This document shows, one piece after another, positions 37,963 through 50,018 of a DNA stretch of 64,000 nt. Made by a program: the position numbers and the translations under genes. The notes below the pieces were generated by a model. It was given only the letters and a program-made list of their open reading frames with translations. It was not told the origin of the DNA and ran no database searches. The DNA comes from Mytilus edulis (Eukaryota > Mollusca > Bivalvia > Mytilida > Mytilidae): contig NC_092349.1 in the NCBI RefSeq assembly GCF_963676685.1, positions 79,186,604-79,250,603 of the forward strand, written 5' to 3'. How positions within the stretch are numbered: position 1 is the stretch's first letter; each line of letters starts with the position of its first letter.

Positions 37963-39001
37963 TGATGGTTTTTTTTTAAACAAAACTATTTAACGGCATC
38001 ATCCAACACTCACATCACTAATTCATATACTTTATTTTAAAATGAAAAGTACATGTATGAGAAATGAGAAGTTCTCTTCTTGGAAAGGTATACTGACTAT
38101 ACTGTTAATATAATTTGAAGAAGGAAAATGATTGGTTTTGTTTGTAGCCTTACGTCCAGTGGCAAATATTTCATTCATGTTCAGATCGAGTATATTTTTC
38201 TGACGTTCCAGACTCCCAGATATTATTCATTATCGTTATGGATAAGTTTGGCAACGAGATAAAAATTAGGAGGAAAAATTTTGTCCTGCATTTTTTTTAG
38301 CTGTAATCTCTGTCCTGCCTTTTTATTTTTCACTCAAATCGGTCCTGCCTTTTTTTTTAGTTTATCCTGACTTTGTTTTACCTAAATTGTCGTCCTGACT
38401 TTTTTTTTTTTTGCAAGTGTCACATCCTGCCTTTTTTATACTCAAAACTCCTGTCCTGCCTATTTTTTTCAAATTTCATCCTAGCTCCCCCATAAAAATC
38501 AAATGGTAGCTCCCTAACTTTTGATCAGTAAAAAATATAGAAACATCTGCTATTATACATAGTAAAGTAATTGGAACTGATTTTTTCTTCTAAATTCTAA
38601 ATTGCCCTTTCTGCAGTGACGTCATTTAGAACTGTTCTACAGTCCTGACTGATTTAGTCAGTTCTGCTGACAGTTCTACGGTTAGAACTGATTTGGTCAG
38701 TTCTACCTAGAACAGTTTTAGACAGTTCTACCCTAGAACTGATCCTGACAGTTCTACCTAGAACTGACTTAGTCAGTTCTACCTAGAACTGATCCTGACA
38801 GTTCTACATAGAACAGTTCTAGGGTAGAACTGTTCTAGCTAGGACTGTTCTAGGACAGGTTAGAACAGTTCTATGACAGAATATTCTGACAGTTCTAATG
38901 AGAGGTTAGAAGTGATCTCCACTGTAGATGATCATTTCGAGCATCAAAAACCTGAACACTGGACGCGGACGCCATACGTTAGTGTAAGACCAGTCGACCC
39001 C

Positions 39002-39113
39002 AATCTAATTAAAAACCGATCTCTCGTCGCTCCTGTTTCTGATATGTCGCGTGGGAGCTCCCACGCGACATATCAGAAACAGGAGCGATGAGAGATCGGT
39101 TTTTAATTAGATT
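39002..39113. repeat. 112-bp near-perfect palindrome without spacer
   Basis: Centred on GGGAGCTCCC (39053-39062). The arms of 56 bp differ at about one position (ctcgtcgctcc versus ggagcgatgag). It interrupts a gtcgaccc motif shared with the second duplication copy. Confidence 0.9.
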
Positions 39114-40620
39114 GAGTCGACCCCATAAAAAAAACCTAGACGCGGACGCTTTACCCTGGTGTTGGACAAATCTACCCTCCAAGGTGGACGCAGACGTCAC
39201 GACAAGTCTAACCTCAACGATCGACGCGGACGCCATACCTTAGTATTAGACAAGGCTACCCTCCAAGGTGGATGAAAACCCTTGAAAGTGGACGCGTTTT
39301 TCGGAATACCTGAAAATCTCCCTCACACTTCCAGACGCAAGATCTGGTTCAGGACATAAGACCTGCTACACATACATACACATTGTTTTTAATGGATACT
39401 CTTGAAAGTGGAATGCGCACCCTTGCAAACTTGAGCGGACTCTTCATAGTTCAACGTTATATACCTATATGAAGTTATTTTCTTTCAGAACGACAGGTCA
39501 TTCTTTTTCAGAATCAACCCGGACGATACCATGTTTCAATGAAATATGCTCAAAGGCATAAAATAATGACCTGTGTGAGGTCATTATTTTCCTTGATAAA
39601 AATGCAATCTATAATTTACTTCAAAATTTTATTCGTCTGATAGTTTTTGTTGCCGATTTGGAAATTTATTTTTTAAAATTCAATCGATGATAGATGTAAA
39701 AGAAACCTTCATTGCCCGCATTTTAATTTTAGAAACAAATAACGTGAAGTTTTGTTAATTTATCGCTACAATAAAGAAACATTATCATATATGTGAGATG
39801 AATTTTAATATAGACTTTCATAAATAAAAAGCCAGATTTAACATATTCGTGTGTTAGATTTTGAAAATCTTATTGAGTCACACTGAATAGGTTGATTGAT
39901 GTTTGGTTGCTTGCTTAATGGCCAGTGGGAAATATTTCATGCATGTTCAGGACGATAAACGCTGCATAGGAATCATACTGTGACCTACATGTATTTATAT
40001 TCGTCTTCGTGTCAGTTCTTAACTTTTTAAAATTTATGTATACCTTTTACACCATCAAATGATCAACTAATAAGATAATCTTATATTCTATTGAATAACA
40101 TTAACGTAACTCAGAAAAGGGTCGGGTGCGGAGGGTATATAATTATATCCTGATTATCTGTTAATAAAATGTATTGCTTTTCAAAAGACAATCTTTCTGA
40201 ATTTTTCATTCGATTCAATTAAAATAAAAAAAAAATATCCACTTTTCCGCGATAGAAATAACATTACAAATAGAAAAAAAACATATCCCTCCCCCTTTTC
40301 CATAAACTAAGTGGTACAATAAATTACTTTCAACGTGTCTTGTATTTGTCATACACCGTTATCGGATGGTAACAATACATTTGTGTCTTTCTTCATGCAG
40401 TTACAGTAATATTTTTATTGTGTAAGGATAATATTTTTTAAAAGGTTTATATCTAGATTCATTAGTGAGTTGTATTTCACATTCTAAATGAGCCGTAGGG
40501 CGCATTAAAACCTGAACGCATTAGAAAGGAATAACCCACTTTAGTGTTGTCGGTAAAATAGGATACTAAATTTTGCAAATCTTTATAAAAAAACAATATT
40601 TTTTTGACGGTATATAAGTC

Positions 40621-40797
40621 AGATAATGCATATTTTAAGGTTTTTCTTGTCGTAGAACACACTTCGGGGTGTCAGGATTGCTCAAATGAAAGACCGACCG
40701 TAGGTCGGTCTTTCTTACGGTCGGTCTTTCATTTGAGCAATCCGGACACCCCGAAGTGTGTTCTACTACAAGAAAAACCTTAAAATATGCATTATCT
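40621..40797. repeat. 177-bp inverted repeat (hairpin)
   Basis: Arms of about 85 bp pairing gataatgcatattttaagg with its complement and cttcggggtgtc with gacaccccgaag. The centre is built from gaccgaccgtaggtcggtc plus a further inverted copy. Few mismatches. Confidence 0.9.
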
Positions 40798-41364
40798 ATA
40801 ACTTAAGCCTTTATTTAAACCGAACCTGAACTTTAAGTATCTTGTTATTCTGAAAAAGAATAATTTGTAGATCAAGAGTTTCTATACAGCAATAGTAATT
40901 TGAAGGAACAATTGTGACATTAAGTTTTGCATTGAAGTGAAAATACGTCTTTAACATGCATATTGCATGAATCTCTTATTACTCAAAGAGGCGGAACAGA
41001 ATTATTTCATAATTTAGATTGAATGATTGAAAACTTTTTTAATATTTACATTTTAGGAAGGAGCTTTTTTGAAATAATAAAGATACATGTAAATTGATAT
41101 CTAATGGTACATGAATGTGTGTAGTACATGGTACTTAATTTTTAATGCCGTGTATGGTTGACAACCACAAATATCGCTAACTTATATCACAGCATACACA
41201 CCTAGTGTCATCTGTACAAGTGCGTGTTTCTATAACCTTCAAGTAAGGAAACAGTTATCAATATACAATTTAATATGATCATTTATATCCGTGCATTGCA
41301 TTGATTTTGTGTATGACTTTTGACTTCATATTACTTTAATATTGCATATATTACTGAATAAAAC

Positions 41365-43710
41365 AGAGAGAAGTGCATTTCGATACCGAGTTCTCTTGAA
41401 GAATTACTGTTGTTTGTCTGTAGTTTTGTTTGTTTATATTTCAGCATTGAGTTTTAACCCTGACATTTTTCTTGCAGTTTGTTACTTTTTACAATCTGCT
41501 TCTTAAATTATATTTTTTTTTATAACATATTAAACGTGAAATTTGGTAAAATAGAGACCAAATTGCCATAACTATGGGCAATTATTTGTTGCTAGAGAGA
41601 ATTTATAATGATTTTGCCATGAAATGGTCATTACATTCTGATACATTTAAACAGCATATACATGTATAATTCAATGCAACGTTAAACAGGTTTGATTTTA
41701 AATATAAATATATTTTCAAAAGTGTATATTCAAAAAGTTTATCTCCATGATTACTACTGGCAACAAAATATACGAGATAAACGAAAAATGCCACTAGTTT
41801 CAGGAGGTCTGTGGTAAAGAGATACAACATGACAAATTAAATTAAATTTGGGGTTGGGGCAAAACATGGCCCTTTTGACCCTTGCCCTTTATTTGACAAT
41901 ATTGTACTCGCTACGAAATAGCAGAAAAGCTTGGCGACACTCGCGTTTTGTCCTATTTCAAATTAAAAAGCTCATATATTGTATAATATATGGAGTAACA
42001 TTCTGGATTTCCACTAAAGTATAATATCAGTGTTATAAATCATATCATTTATGAAATAGATACAACAAATCTAACTTTACGTTTTAATCGCACATTTCAA
42101 GTTGTCTTCAAAGGTAAATGGTTTAGTCACATTTTGGACACAAGACACGACCCTTGGTCCACCTTTTAGACAGACAGCAGTGTTCTGTACATATATGTAA
42201 ACAATTGCATTAACGATTTTTATTTAATTTGCACTTAAATTTAGTTGACAGTTTCTTTTAATCTTTTGGATGAGTTTCATTGAGTCTGTCGATTTTGTAA
42301 AGTTATGTAAACTAACAGATTTTTGCAAAATCATATATGGCGAAGCGTTATATATAATATATTAGATGTATCATATTCAGTCAGAAATATGTGAACAGGA
42401 TTTACGATGTCTGCTATGATATACAATATACTGATCTCTATTTGGTGCAAGGTCGAACATTAAACCATTCTGATTTACTTTGGGGACTAGATTCTAAATC
42501 ATATCATATTTATAAAATCATGCTTTTAATGATTGAGGACGGCTAAACTTTGTCGACTTTGTGCTTCACATATTTATTTCAATGTTGCAAATATACTGCA
42601 TTCCAAAGTTATATTTGTTCGGTCTTTTCGATTTATTCGAATTAGATACATATGACGTTACGCACTGTATTGGTGTCACTCAGCGTTACCTTGCAACATT
42701 TCGAGCATAAAAAAAACTGGACACTGAACGCGGGAGCTATACACCAGTGTTGGACCAGTCGACCCCTTCAAAAAGCATAGACGCGGAAGCCATGCCTCTG
42801 TGTTTAGACAAGTCGATCCTCCAAGATGTACACGGACGCCACACACTAGTGCTGGACAAATCTATCCTTAAACCGGTAAACGTAAGCCATACCTTAGTGT
42901 CGGACAACACTACGCAACAGGGTGGATAAATACCCGTTCAAGACGACGCGTATTTCGGAATACTTGAAAATCTCTCCCACACTTTTAAAAACAGGATCCG
43001 GTTCAGGACATGATATCTGTTTTACATACATGCAGGTGGTTAAAGATTTGTTTTTAATTGATAACCTTGAAAATGGAATGCATTCTTGCAAACGGGAGCG
43101 GACCCTTCATATTTATAATAAGCGCTTTTTATTTAAACCCAATCCCTGAACCATAGGTACATTGTTTGTGGTAATTCTGAAAAGGAATAATTTGCACATC
43201 AACCTGGCGAGTTTCCATACACTAATTTTGAGGGAACTAAGTTTTGCATTCAAGTGTAAATACGTCTAAGAACAACGCATGAGATTGAATCTCTCTTTAT
43301 TCAAGAGGCGGAACCGAATTATTTCATAATTTAGATTGAACAATTTAAAAAATTTCTATTATTCAAATTTATGAAAGTAGAGTCTTCTGAAATGATAAAG
43401 ATATATGTAAATTGATATATAATGGTAAGTGTGTGGTACGTGGTACTAAATGTTTAATATCTTGAACATGTATGGTTGACAACCATGCACAAAATCGATA
43501 ATTTATATAACAGTATACAGTAGTATACACATCTATTTAAAAAAAAATTTGTAGTGTCATCTGCACACGTGCATATTTCTATAACCTTCAAGTAAGGAAA
43601 CAGTTATCAATATAAAATTTAATATGATCATTATTTATATCCGTGTATTGATTTTTGTATGACTTTTGACTTAAGATTACTTTAATATTGCATAATATAA
43701 CTGAACAAAT
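41365..43710. repeat. second copy of the ~2.3-kb tandem duplication (compact)
   Basis: Diverged but collinear with the first copy. It lacks the large insertions and so serves as a natural empty-site reference. No conserved reading frame is evident between the copies. Confidence 0.8.
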
Positions 43711-44470
43711 GCACATGTTGATTGAAATCTTCAAATACGTGCATTGCACAGAGATATCCATAAAGATAACGGACTTTTCTTCTTGTTTATTATATTTTTA
43801 GTGCACCCTGCATGGCACGAACTCCTAAACATACTGTTACGTTTGTATAAATTATATAATTTTAAATAGAATTTTCGATGTTAAAATTTACTTCAACTTC
43901 ACAGATCTACCACAATTCAGTACAGAAATTAACGATGTACTTATATTTAGCTTTATTTTGTAAACGATGGGCGAACGATACTAGAATGACATTCAAAGTA
44001 GATCGAAAATAAACTAACAACGCCACATGCTAAAAGACAAACAGACAACATTAAAATTATAATGTAATAACAGATAAATATCGAAATGTTATGTTTAAAT
44101 AAGGGTGCAGTATTCACTTCGTGTTTGTTTGACATCTGTTTTGCAGAATTCATCTTATATCTTCTATAAGCACAATAAAATTTCTTGCAAAAATCTTAAT
44201 AATATTTTTTAATTTTTAGTAGAACTTTGGTTGACTTTTTTTCCTAATTTTTATAGAATTTTACCTTATATTAGAGAACAATTTGTAATGAGAGTAGTAT
44301 CGATTTTCAGACAAAAAATCCTTGATCATGTTCTTTCAATACCCATTTACTTAACTATCTACATTGTACCTACCTACTTACACATGTACATACCTTATTG
44401 AATCTATGTCGTATAGTATGAATCCATGGGTAAGCTTTCTCTATAAACTTTTGCCATGTAATAGCATTTC
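43711..44470. other. intergenic, no supported gene
   Basis: A minus-strand frame of 66 codons (44153-43953) contains one strongly hydrophobic stretch, but it has no family match, splice context or conserved copy. It is recorded here as undetermined. Confidence 0.3.
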
Positions 44471-44745
44471 ATTTAAAAACAAGAATGTGTCCATGGTACA
44501 CGGATACCCCACTCGCACTATCATTTTCTATGTGTAGTGGACCGTGATATTAGGATAAAAACTCTAATTTGGTATTAGAATTAGAAAGATGATATCATAG
44601 GGAACATGTGTACTAAGTTTCAAGATCGGACATCAACTTCATCAAAACTACCTAGACCAAAAACTTTAACCTGAAGCGGAACAGACTGAAAAACAAACGG
44701 ACGCACATACCAGAGAACATAATGCTCATAAATGGGACAAAACAG
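44470..44745 (+). repeat. dispersed mussel-type repeat
   Basis: Contains tccatggtacacggatac, gggaacatgtgtactaag and actttaacctgaagcgga, words I remember as typical of a widespread mussel element. Confidence 0.55.
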
Positions 44746-44749
44746 AGGC

Positions 44750-44875
44750 GGATCTAGAAATTTTCATTAGTTGGGGCCAACTGACTGCCCAAGACGTGGC
44801 CCACTACGGTCATGCTTCAGTGATTCCTTCTATAAGCAACCAAATTTCCCCCCTGAATCCGCCTCTGCACAAAAT
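44750..44875. mobile_element. ~120-bp MITE of the GGCGGATCCAG family
   Basis: Terminal inverted repeat agaggcggatc / gaatccgcctct, with an internal gtcatgcttcagtgattcc word shared with 46675-46700 (reverse) and 48055-48075. Confidence 0.65.
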
Positions 44876-44879
44876 TAAA

Positions 44880-46600
44880 GAAAATGTGGTATGATTACAA
44901 TTGAGACAACCCTTTACAAGAGACAAAATGAAACAGCTAGAAATTGAATTCAAATAGACATCTCTGATTTTTCAAAGAAACGACATGGTTAACGCGCGGA
45001 TCTTGAAGAGGATACCCCAAAACATTTTCAAAAAAATGAACAGTCACACAAAAAGAAATATTTATATTATAGTTCCGTTTGCTTAGTATATATATGAGCG
45101 AAAATACTAACTAAGCAAAACAGTTGTACAACAGTTTGGCTGTTCGCAGGATAAATTTACAGGAAATGATAAAAGCTTTATCCAGCTTTTCGATTGTATT
45201 TTCTATGCAATATTTTAATATTGTCATGTATATAGCACGTTTTGTCATATGTGTTGTGTTTTACACAGAAATATAGTTTTATATTTGAGTGTCTCATAAT
45301 CGTTGTCAGCCAATCAAATTTAAACAGTCAAGTTAACACAATGTAATAATAACAAGTAATAGCTTTTCTAAAAAGCTTGCCGTATTTTAGCTGATTATAT
45401 TGAGATCAGTGGTTTGTGAGTAGTTTATTTTTATTGGAATATTGCACTTCAAGAAATATGAAAACATGCGCTTTTTTCGACTAATTTGTCATTTTTGGTG
45501 TATTATTGGTCTACCCGTGTTATAATGGAAGGAGATTTTATAAAATTGAGAATGGAAATGGGGAATGATATTATAATAAAATGTATTTTGTGTCTATAAT
45601 CAACTTGATAAAAATAGCATATAACCTACAAGTACTTTTGAGGATTACTACTGGACAAAATGGACAACAACAGAAGGAAGTGGCGGATCCAGAGGGGGAT
45701 GTATAAGGCGTACACCCCATTCCCCCCCCCCCTTTTGCTCATTTTTTTTTTTTAAATGATTAATCATACTAGACTATGTGAACTTTGCGATTTCCTGTGT
45801 ACTCTATTTTTTTATATTTATGTGACAATTCTTTACTTATAAAGATATTTTTGGCTGGAATTTACTGATTGTCAAAGTTATGTGATTCGCTATGGTAGAG
45901 TTGACCAGTGCTTCGAAAAACGTCACTCAGTTGTTTTGAAATTCAAATTACAGTAACACATTGCTAAGTCTGAGGATGACAATCATGACACCTTCAAAGC
46001 GACATAGGATTGAGCAAGAACGTATTGACTTCTATTTAACTATTCCACCGAACAGGAAGTAATACTCTATAGACTATAACACTCTCATGAAAAAATTCTG
46101 AGGCAATATTATTTACCTACGAGAACATGTTTAACCCCAAATGCCATTGTCATGATTGATTGAATATATAAAAGTGCTGCTTTGCGTTGAAGACTAAACT
46201 CCAACCTTTAATAATTTACTTTTATAAATTGTGACTTGGATAGACAGTTGTCTTTGGTACTTACATACATGTATATGAGATCCAGTTATATCTATCTACA
46301 AGATTGAGCACACATTTTTTTTGTAATAAATTTAAAAGATAATTATTTCTATAATATCTGATAATATGTATCAGTTATTTGTGATTTTTCATTTGATGTG
46401 TACTCTCTGGTAATGTCAGTTTCAGCATGATCAGTTGATTGGTTGTGATAGAAAAAATGGGGCAGTTTGCAATTGTCATGTGCAGGTACACCACTTGTGG
46501 ATCTTCTTTCCCCTCTCATTTATAAAATTGTGCATGATATCTATCACAGAAACGCACCAGAATTTTGGTAAATGAAACACTTGTCATATTAAATTAAAGT
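44880..46600. other. gene-free, with repeat fragments
   Basis: 44880-44935 is a minus-oriented dispersed repeat piece (aaatgtggtatgattac). 45543-45567 is a retroelement-tail fragment. 45685-45770 is a GGCGGATCCAG fragment, and 46205-46265 is another dispersed piece. Otherwise AT-rich with no coding signal. Confidence 0.45.
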
Positions 46601-46604
46601 CAGG

Positions 46605-46765
46605 GGTGGAATTAAGAGGGTTTTTCAGGGGGCCTGGGCCATCCCTTTTGTAGGAAAATTTTGTTTTTTTATAGGGAATCACTGAAGCATGACTGGAGTT
46701 GGCCCCTTCTTAGGCAGTCAGTGGGCTCTCGCTTATGAAAATTTCTGGATCCACCACTAAAAGTT
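46605..46765. mobile_element. reverse-oriented GGCGGATCCAG-family copy
   Basis: Shares gggaatcactgaagcatgac and gaaatttctggatccaccac (as complement) with the 44750 copy. It is longer, and its left terminus is diverged (aggggtggaatt). Confidence 0.55.
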
Positions 46766-46769
46766 TGAG

Positions 46770-48290
46770 TATAGTTAGATAAGAATTTATGACATATTAT
46801 GTTGAAATTTGCACAGATAATGAATGAAAAATAGAGTAAATTAAAAAATAGGCACTATTATTAAAAGCTTTCCTTGCTTATTCACAAGGACATATAATAT
46901 CCTCCGTGCTATTCCGATCTTAGTTTCTATTCATACATACATGTACATGTAGTCTGGTGCTGTTCCAAGTAGTTTTCTTTTTTCTGTTTCTTGAGAAGTA
47001 TTTCTTTTACCTGTTCAGTCACTGTAAAGTGTTACAATTCCTATTTAAACGCAACACATAAATAGTGACCAAAAAGGTACAGCTATCACATGAGAGAAGC
47101 TAGAAAAAAGTAAAATGTATACATTTTAAACATTTTTGTAGGACCATGAAAATGGGGTATATAGATAGATATGCATAAAGAGACCATAGAACAAATAAGC
47201 AAACAAATTCAAAGGAGATGTACAAGTACATGTAACATGAATTATTATTATTAAAAAAAAGTCATGGCATGGCCAGAGACCCCAAACTTGACAGCATTTG
47301 GTGTTGAACAGGTAAAATGTTTGCATTGACAATAAATATAGCCTTTGTTTCACCCAGGTCGCCTTTCCCTAAATCAGCTATATTAAAGGTAACCACATAT
47401 TTCTGGGCCGGGTTGAAAAATAAATGAAAATGACTTTGAAAAAAGCTTATAGAAAGACACCAAATTTGGGAGACATCTATTAAAATGTTTGAAATAATAA
47501 GAAAGTTGACAAGAAATAAGCTTTTTCAGATAATATACAGACTATTGCAGTCAGCCGCCTGAAATGTTTGCTTATACACTTTGCTTTCCTATAATGATTT
47601 AAAATCAGTGTGATAGTTTTCATGAAGAACACTGAGCGTACAGGTATTATGACGAGATAAATGTTGTGTTACATGTATCTACCCAAATAAGTAAAATATG
47701 AAAATTCTTGCCTCCAAAACCAGTGATTGATCTCCTGATTTATATCTCATCACTCTATGCAGATGCTGTGTGAAAAAAAAATTGACTATACAGTATGCTT
47801 CTATCCATTGAGTTGATTTATTATTAATTATTTTGCTTTGAATACACCTTATTGCTACAATATGAATATGTCCACCATTACAAACTGTACATGTACATCA
47901 CAAATATTCCATGTAAAATTTTGATGTTTTAATACAAAATATATGATGCCACAATGGAAAAGTAATTGTTGTACATGTATGACGTTAATGGTTTAAGAAC
48001 GGACAGATTCTTAGGTCAGGTGGGACAATAAGGGGGAAGGGGGCGACTTCTCCAGTCATGCTTCAGTGATTCCCTAGATAATCAACCAAATAGTAATGCT
48101 TGTTACGAAAAAATATACTAAGTGTAAAACCTGATGATGTGAATAAATTGAAATCAGACATATCAAATAAAATTTTCAGTGCTTTTGATATATCAATGGG
48201 CAATCTGATGAGTTAAGACTTTTTTGACTGATTTTTATAGTTCGTTCTTATGTTGTACTGTTATACATGTACCACTGTCCAAGGTTTGGG
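46770..48290. other. AT-rich intergenic sequence
   Basis: No gene seen. 48030-48100 is a partial GGCGGATCCAG-family fragment. Confidence 0.4.
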
Positions 48291-48785
48291 CCAATGGGGG
48301 GGGGGGGGATCAGAATCCCGCTAACATGTTTACCACGCCACATTATTTATGTATGTGTCTGTCCCAAGTCAGGAGCCTACAACTCAGTGGTTGTTGTTTG
48401 TTTATGTGTTACATATTTGTTTTCGTTCATTTTTTTATATAAATAAGGCCGTTGGTTTTCTGGTTTGAATTGTTTTACATGTCATATCAGGGCCTTTATA
48501 GCTGACTATGTTGTATAGATTTTGATCATCATTGACCTATAGTTGTTCATGTCTGTGTCATTTTGGTCTCTTGTAGACAGTTGTCTCATGGGCAATCATA
48601 CCACATCTTCTTTTTTTATAATGACTGCTGATCACCACTGTGTTCATACTGGGACTATTATGGTCCAACAACCAGTGGCGGATCCAGAAATTTTCATGAG
48701 TGCAGGCCCACCAAATTTCCCAAAAAAGGATTGCATGCCCCCTGGCCCCCTTCTAAATCAGTCTCCTGACAGCTACAAAGAATAA
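48290..48785 (+). repeat. dispersed repeats, two families side by side
   Basis: 48330-48620 reads gtcccaagtcaggagcctac through tgtctcatgggcaatcat, the complement orientation of the ggctcctgacttgggacag family. 48665-48780 is a GGCGGATCCAG-family copy (cagtggcggatccagaaatt). Confidence 0.6.
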
Positions 48786-49654
48786 ATTATCAGGTACAAG
48801 TACATCAAAGATCATTAAACTATCTACCCCACATGCAAACATCTATTTGGGAGTTCACTGTATTGCAAGTTTTTTTGGGGGGTTCGAAGGATCGTATAAA
48901 TCATTGCATTGGGGGTCATTGTCAAAATATAGAGCTAAAGATAAATTATATAATTTGCAACAGCTGACACTATATATATATATATAGTGCACTGAAACCC
49001 TTGCAAATAACAATACAGTGTCAGTGGTGCTTGGTGTAGGCTTCTTTGCACATAAGAAACCATATTGCTCACCTTGTAATTTTTGTATTCTTCTAATAAG
49101 TATCGTCGGGTTTGTTTATTTACACCAGAAATCAATGAAGCGATGAATGCTGGAAACGAAATTACATCTTCGGTAAATTCCATGATTCTAATATTTTCTA
49201 ATCAATATGTCCAAGCAATGAAAAATAAATCGTTATTATTTTTATACATAGAGCATACGTTTTATGTATTTACTATTTAAAATCTAAGCTTACGAAGAAA
49301 TCTAACACAAAAGTATCTCAATGCTCGTCGATCTCAATCATTTAACCGTTTTAATACGCAGTTTAAAGTGTAAATTATACGCATTACTGTTCTATTTTTA
49401 GAGAATAGCAATAATACATAAATGTACAGTTTCTTAACAAAATAGCAACATAATTACAAGATTAAATCACCACATTGTCACAAGATTATATAATCTGCAC
49501 CAAATTGACAGTTTGTCGTGAGTTATCATCATAACTAATCACTATAGCAAATGAACACTTTATCATAATATGTACATATAACCTAGTATCATGATTTCAA
49601 TCCGACCCCACTTACGGACGCGTTGAACATATAATGCATGCCACTCATTAATAG

Positions 49655-49726
49655 CCAATCAGACGTTAAAAAGACCTTCATTTCCCAAAAAATCATTCCG
49701 GAAACATCCGCGAAGCAGTATTTATA
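49655..49726 (+). promoter_or_regulatory. candidate promoter of the CENP-V-like gene
   Basis: A CCAAT motif (agCCAATcag, 49655-49659) lies about 65 bp before a TATA-like TATTTATA (49719-49726). The ATG is about 195 bp further on. Spacing is plausible; no experimental support. Confidence 0.35.
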
Positions 49727-49795
49727 ACCAATGAAATAACAGAAATATCGTTAACAGATTTACCCGAACCTGACGTTTAGCCTCTGACTAATCAG

Positions 49796-49819
49796 ACCGT
49801 ATGACCATGGTCATACGGT
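49796..49819. promoter_or_regulatory. 24-bp perfect palindrome upstream of the CENP-V-like gene
   Basis: Half-site ACCGTATGACCA followed by its exact complement with no spacer, about 100 bp before the ATG. It could bind a dimeric protein or form a hairpin in the 5' UTR. Confidence 0.5.
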
Positions 49820-49920
49820 AACTATATTTTTAAAACTACACAAAGAAAGATAACTCTTTATTTAATCTGTTCTAATTTTTGAACTTTGTAAAACTCAAAC
49901 TGTTACTTCGATGATCTTCG

Positions 49921-50018
49921 ATGGCAGATGATTTAGTTACGCACTCTGGAAGCTGTCATTGCGGTGCTGTTAAGTTTGAAGTAGTGGCCGAAAAAGTTCT
50001 TCATGTCTACGATTGCAA
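49921..50018 (+). CDS. CENP-V-like exon 1
   Basis: Encodes residues 1-32 plus two bases, including SCHCGAVKFEV and YDC. Donor GCAA/GTAAGT, phase 2. Confidence 0.92.

Larger units (their letters stand above)
34843..38924. mobile_element. 4.08-kb non-autonomous TIR element with internal satellite
   Basis: Ends are inverted and nearly identical over about 40 bp (CAGTGGAGATCA, then TTCTAACCTCTCAT), each flanked by TA. Subterminal zones (about 34880-35095 and 38620-38885) are packed with CAGTTCTA / TAGAACTG palindromes. A further zone (35100-35230) repeats ctagaattgatttataaatt. The centre holds a 260-bp tandem array. No transposase frame. Termini and TA target suggest movement by a Tc1/mariner-type transposase, which is inference. 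Confidence 0.8.
31912..41340. repeat. first copy of a ~2.3-kb tandem duplication, expanded by insertions
   Basis: Three blocks match the second copy in order and orientation. 31912-33175 matches 41365-42610 (shared: gagagaagtgcatttcg, gcagaaaagcttggcgaca, cacgacccttggtcc). 38930-39455 matches 42690-43110 (catttcgagcat, atctggttcagg). 40800-41340 matches 43120-43710 (ggttgacaaccac, taaccttcaagtaaggaaac). Material at about 33176-34775, 34843-38924 and 39456-40800 is absent from the second copy. Confidence 0.8.

Noticed and set aside
43953-44153. Small membrane protein on the minus strand
   Set aside because: One hydrophobic stretch is not enough in AT-rich DNA; no homologous frame, splice partner or promoter was seen.
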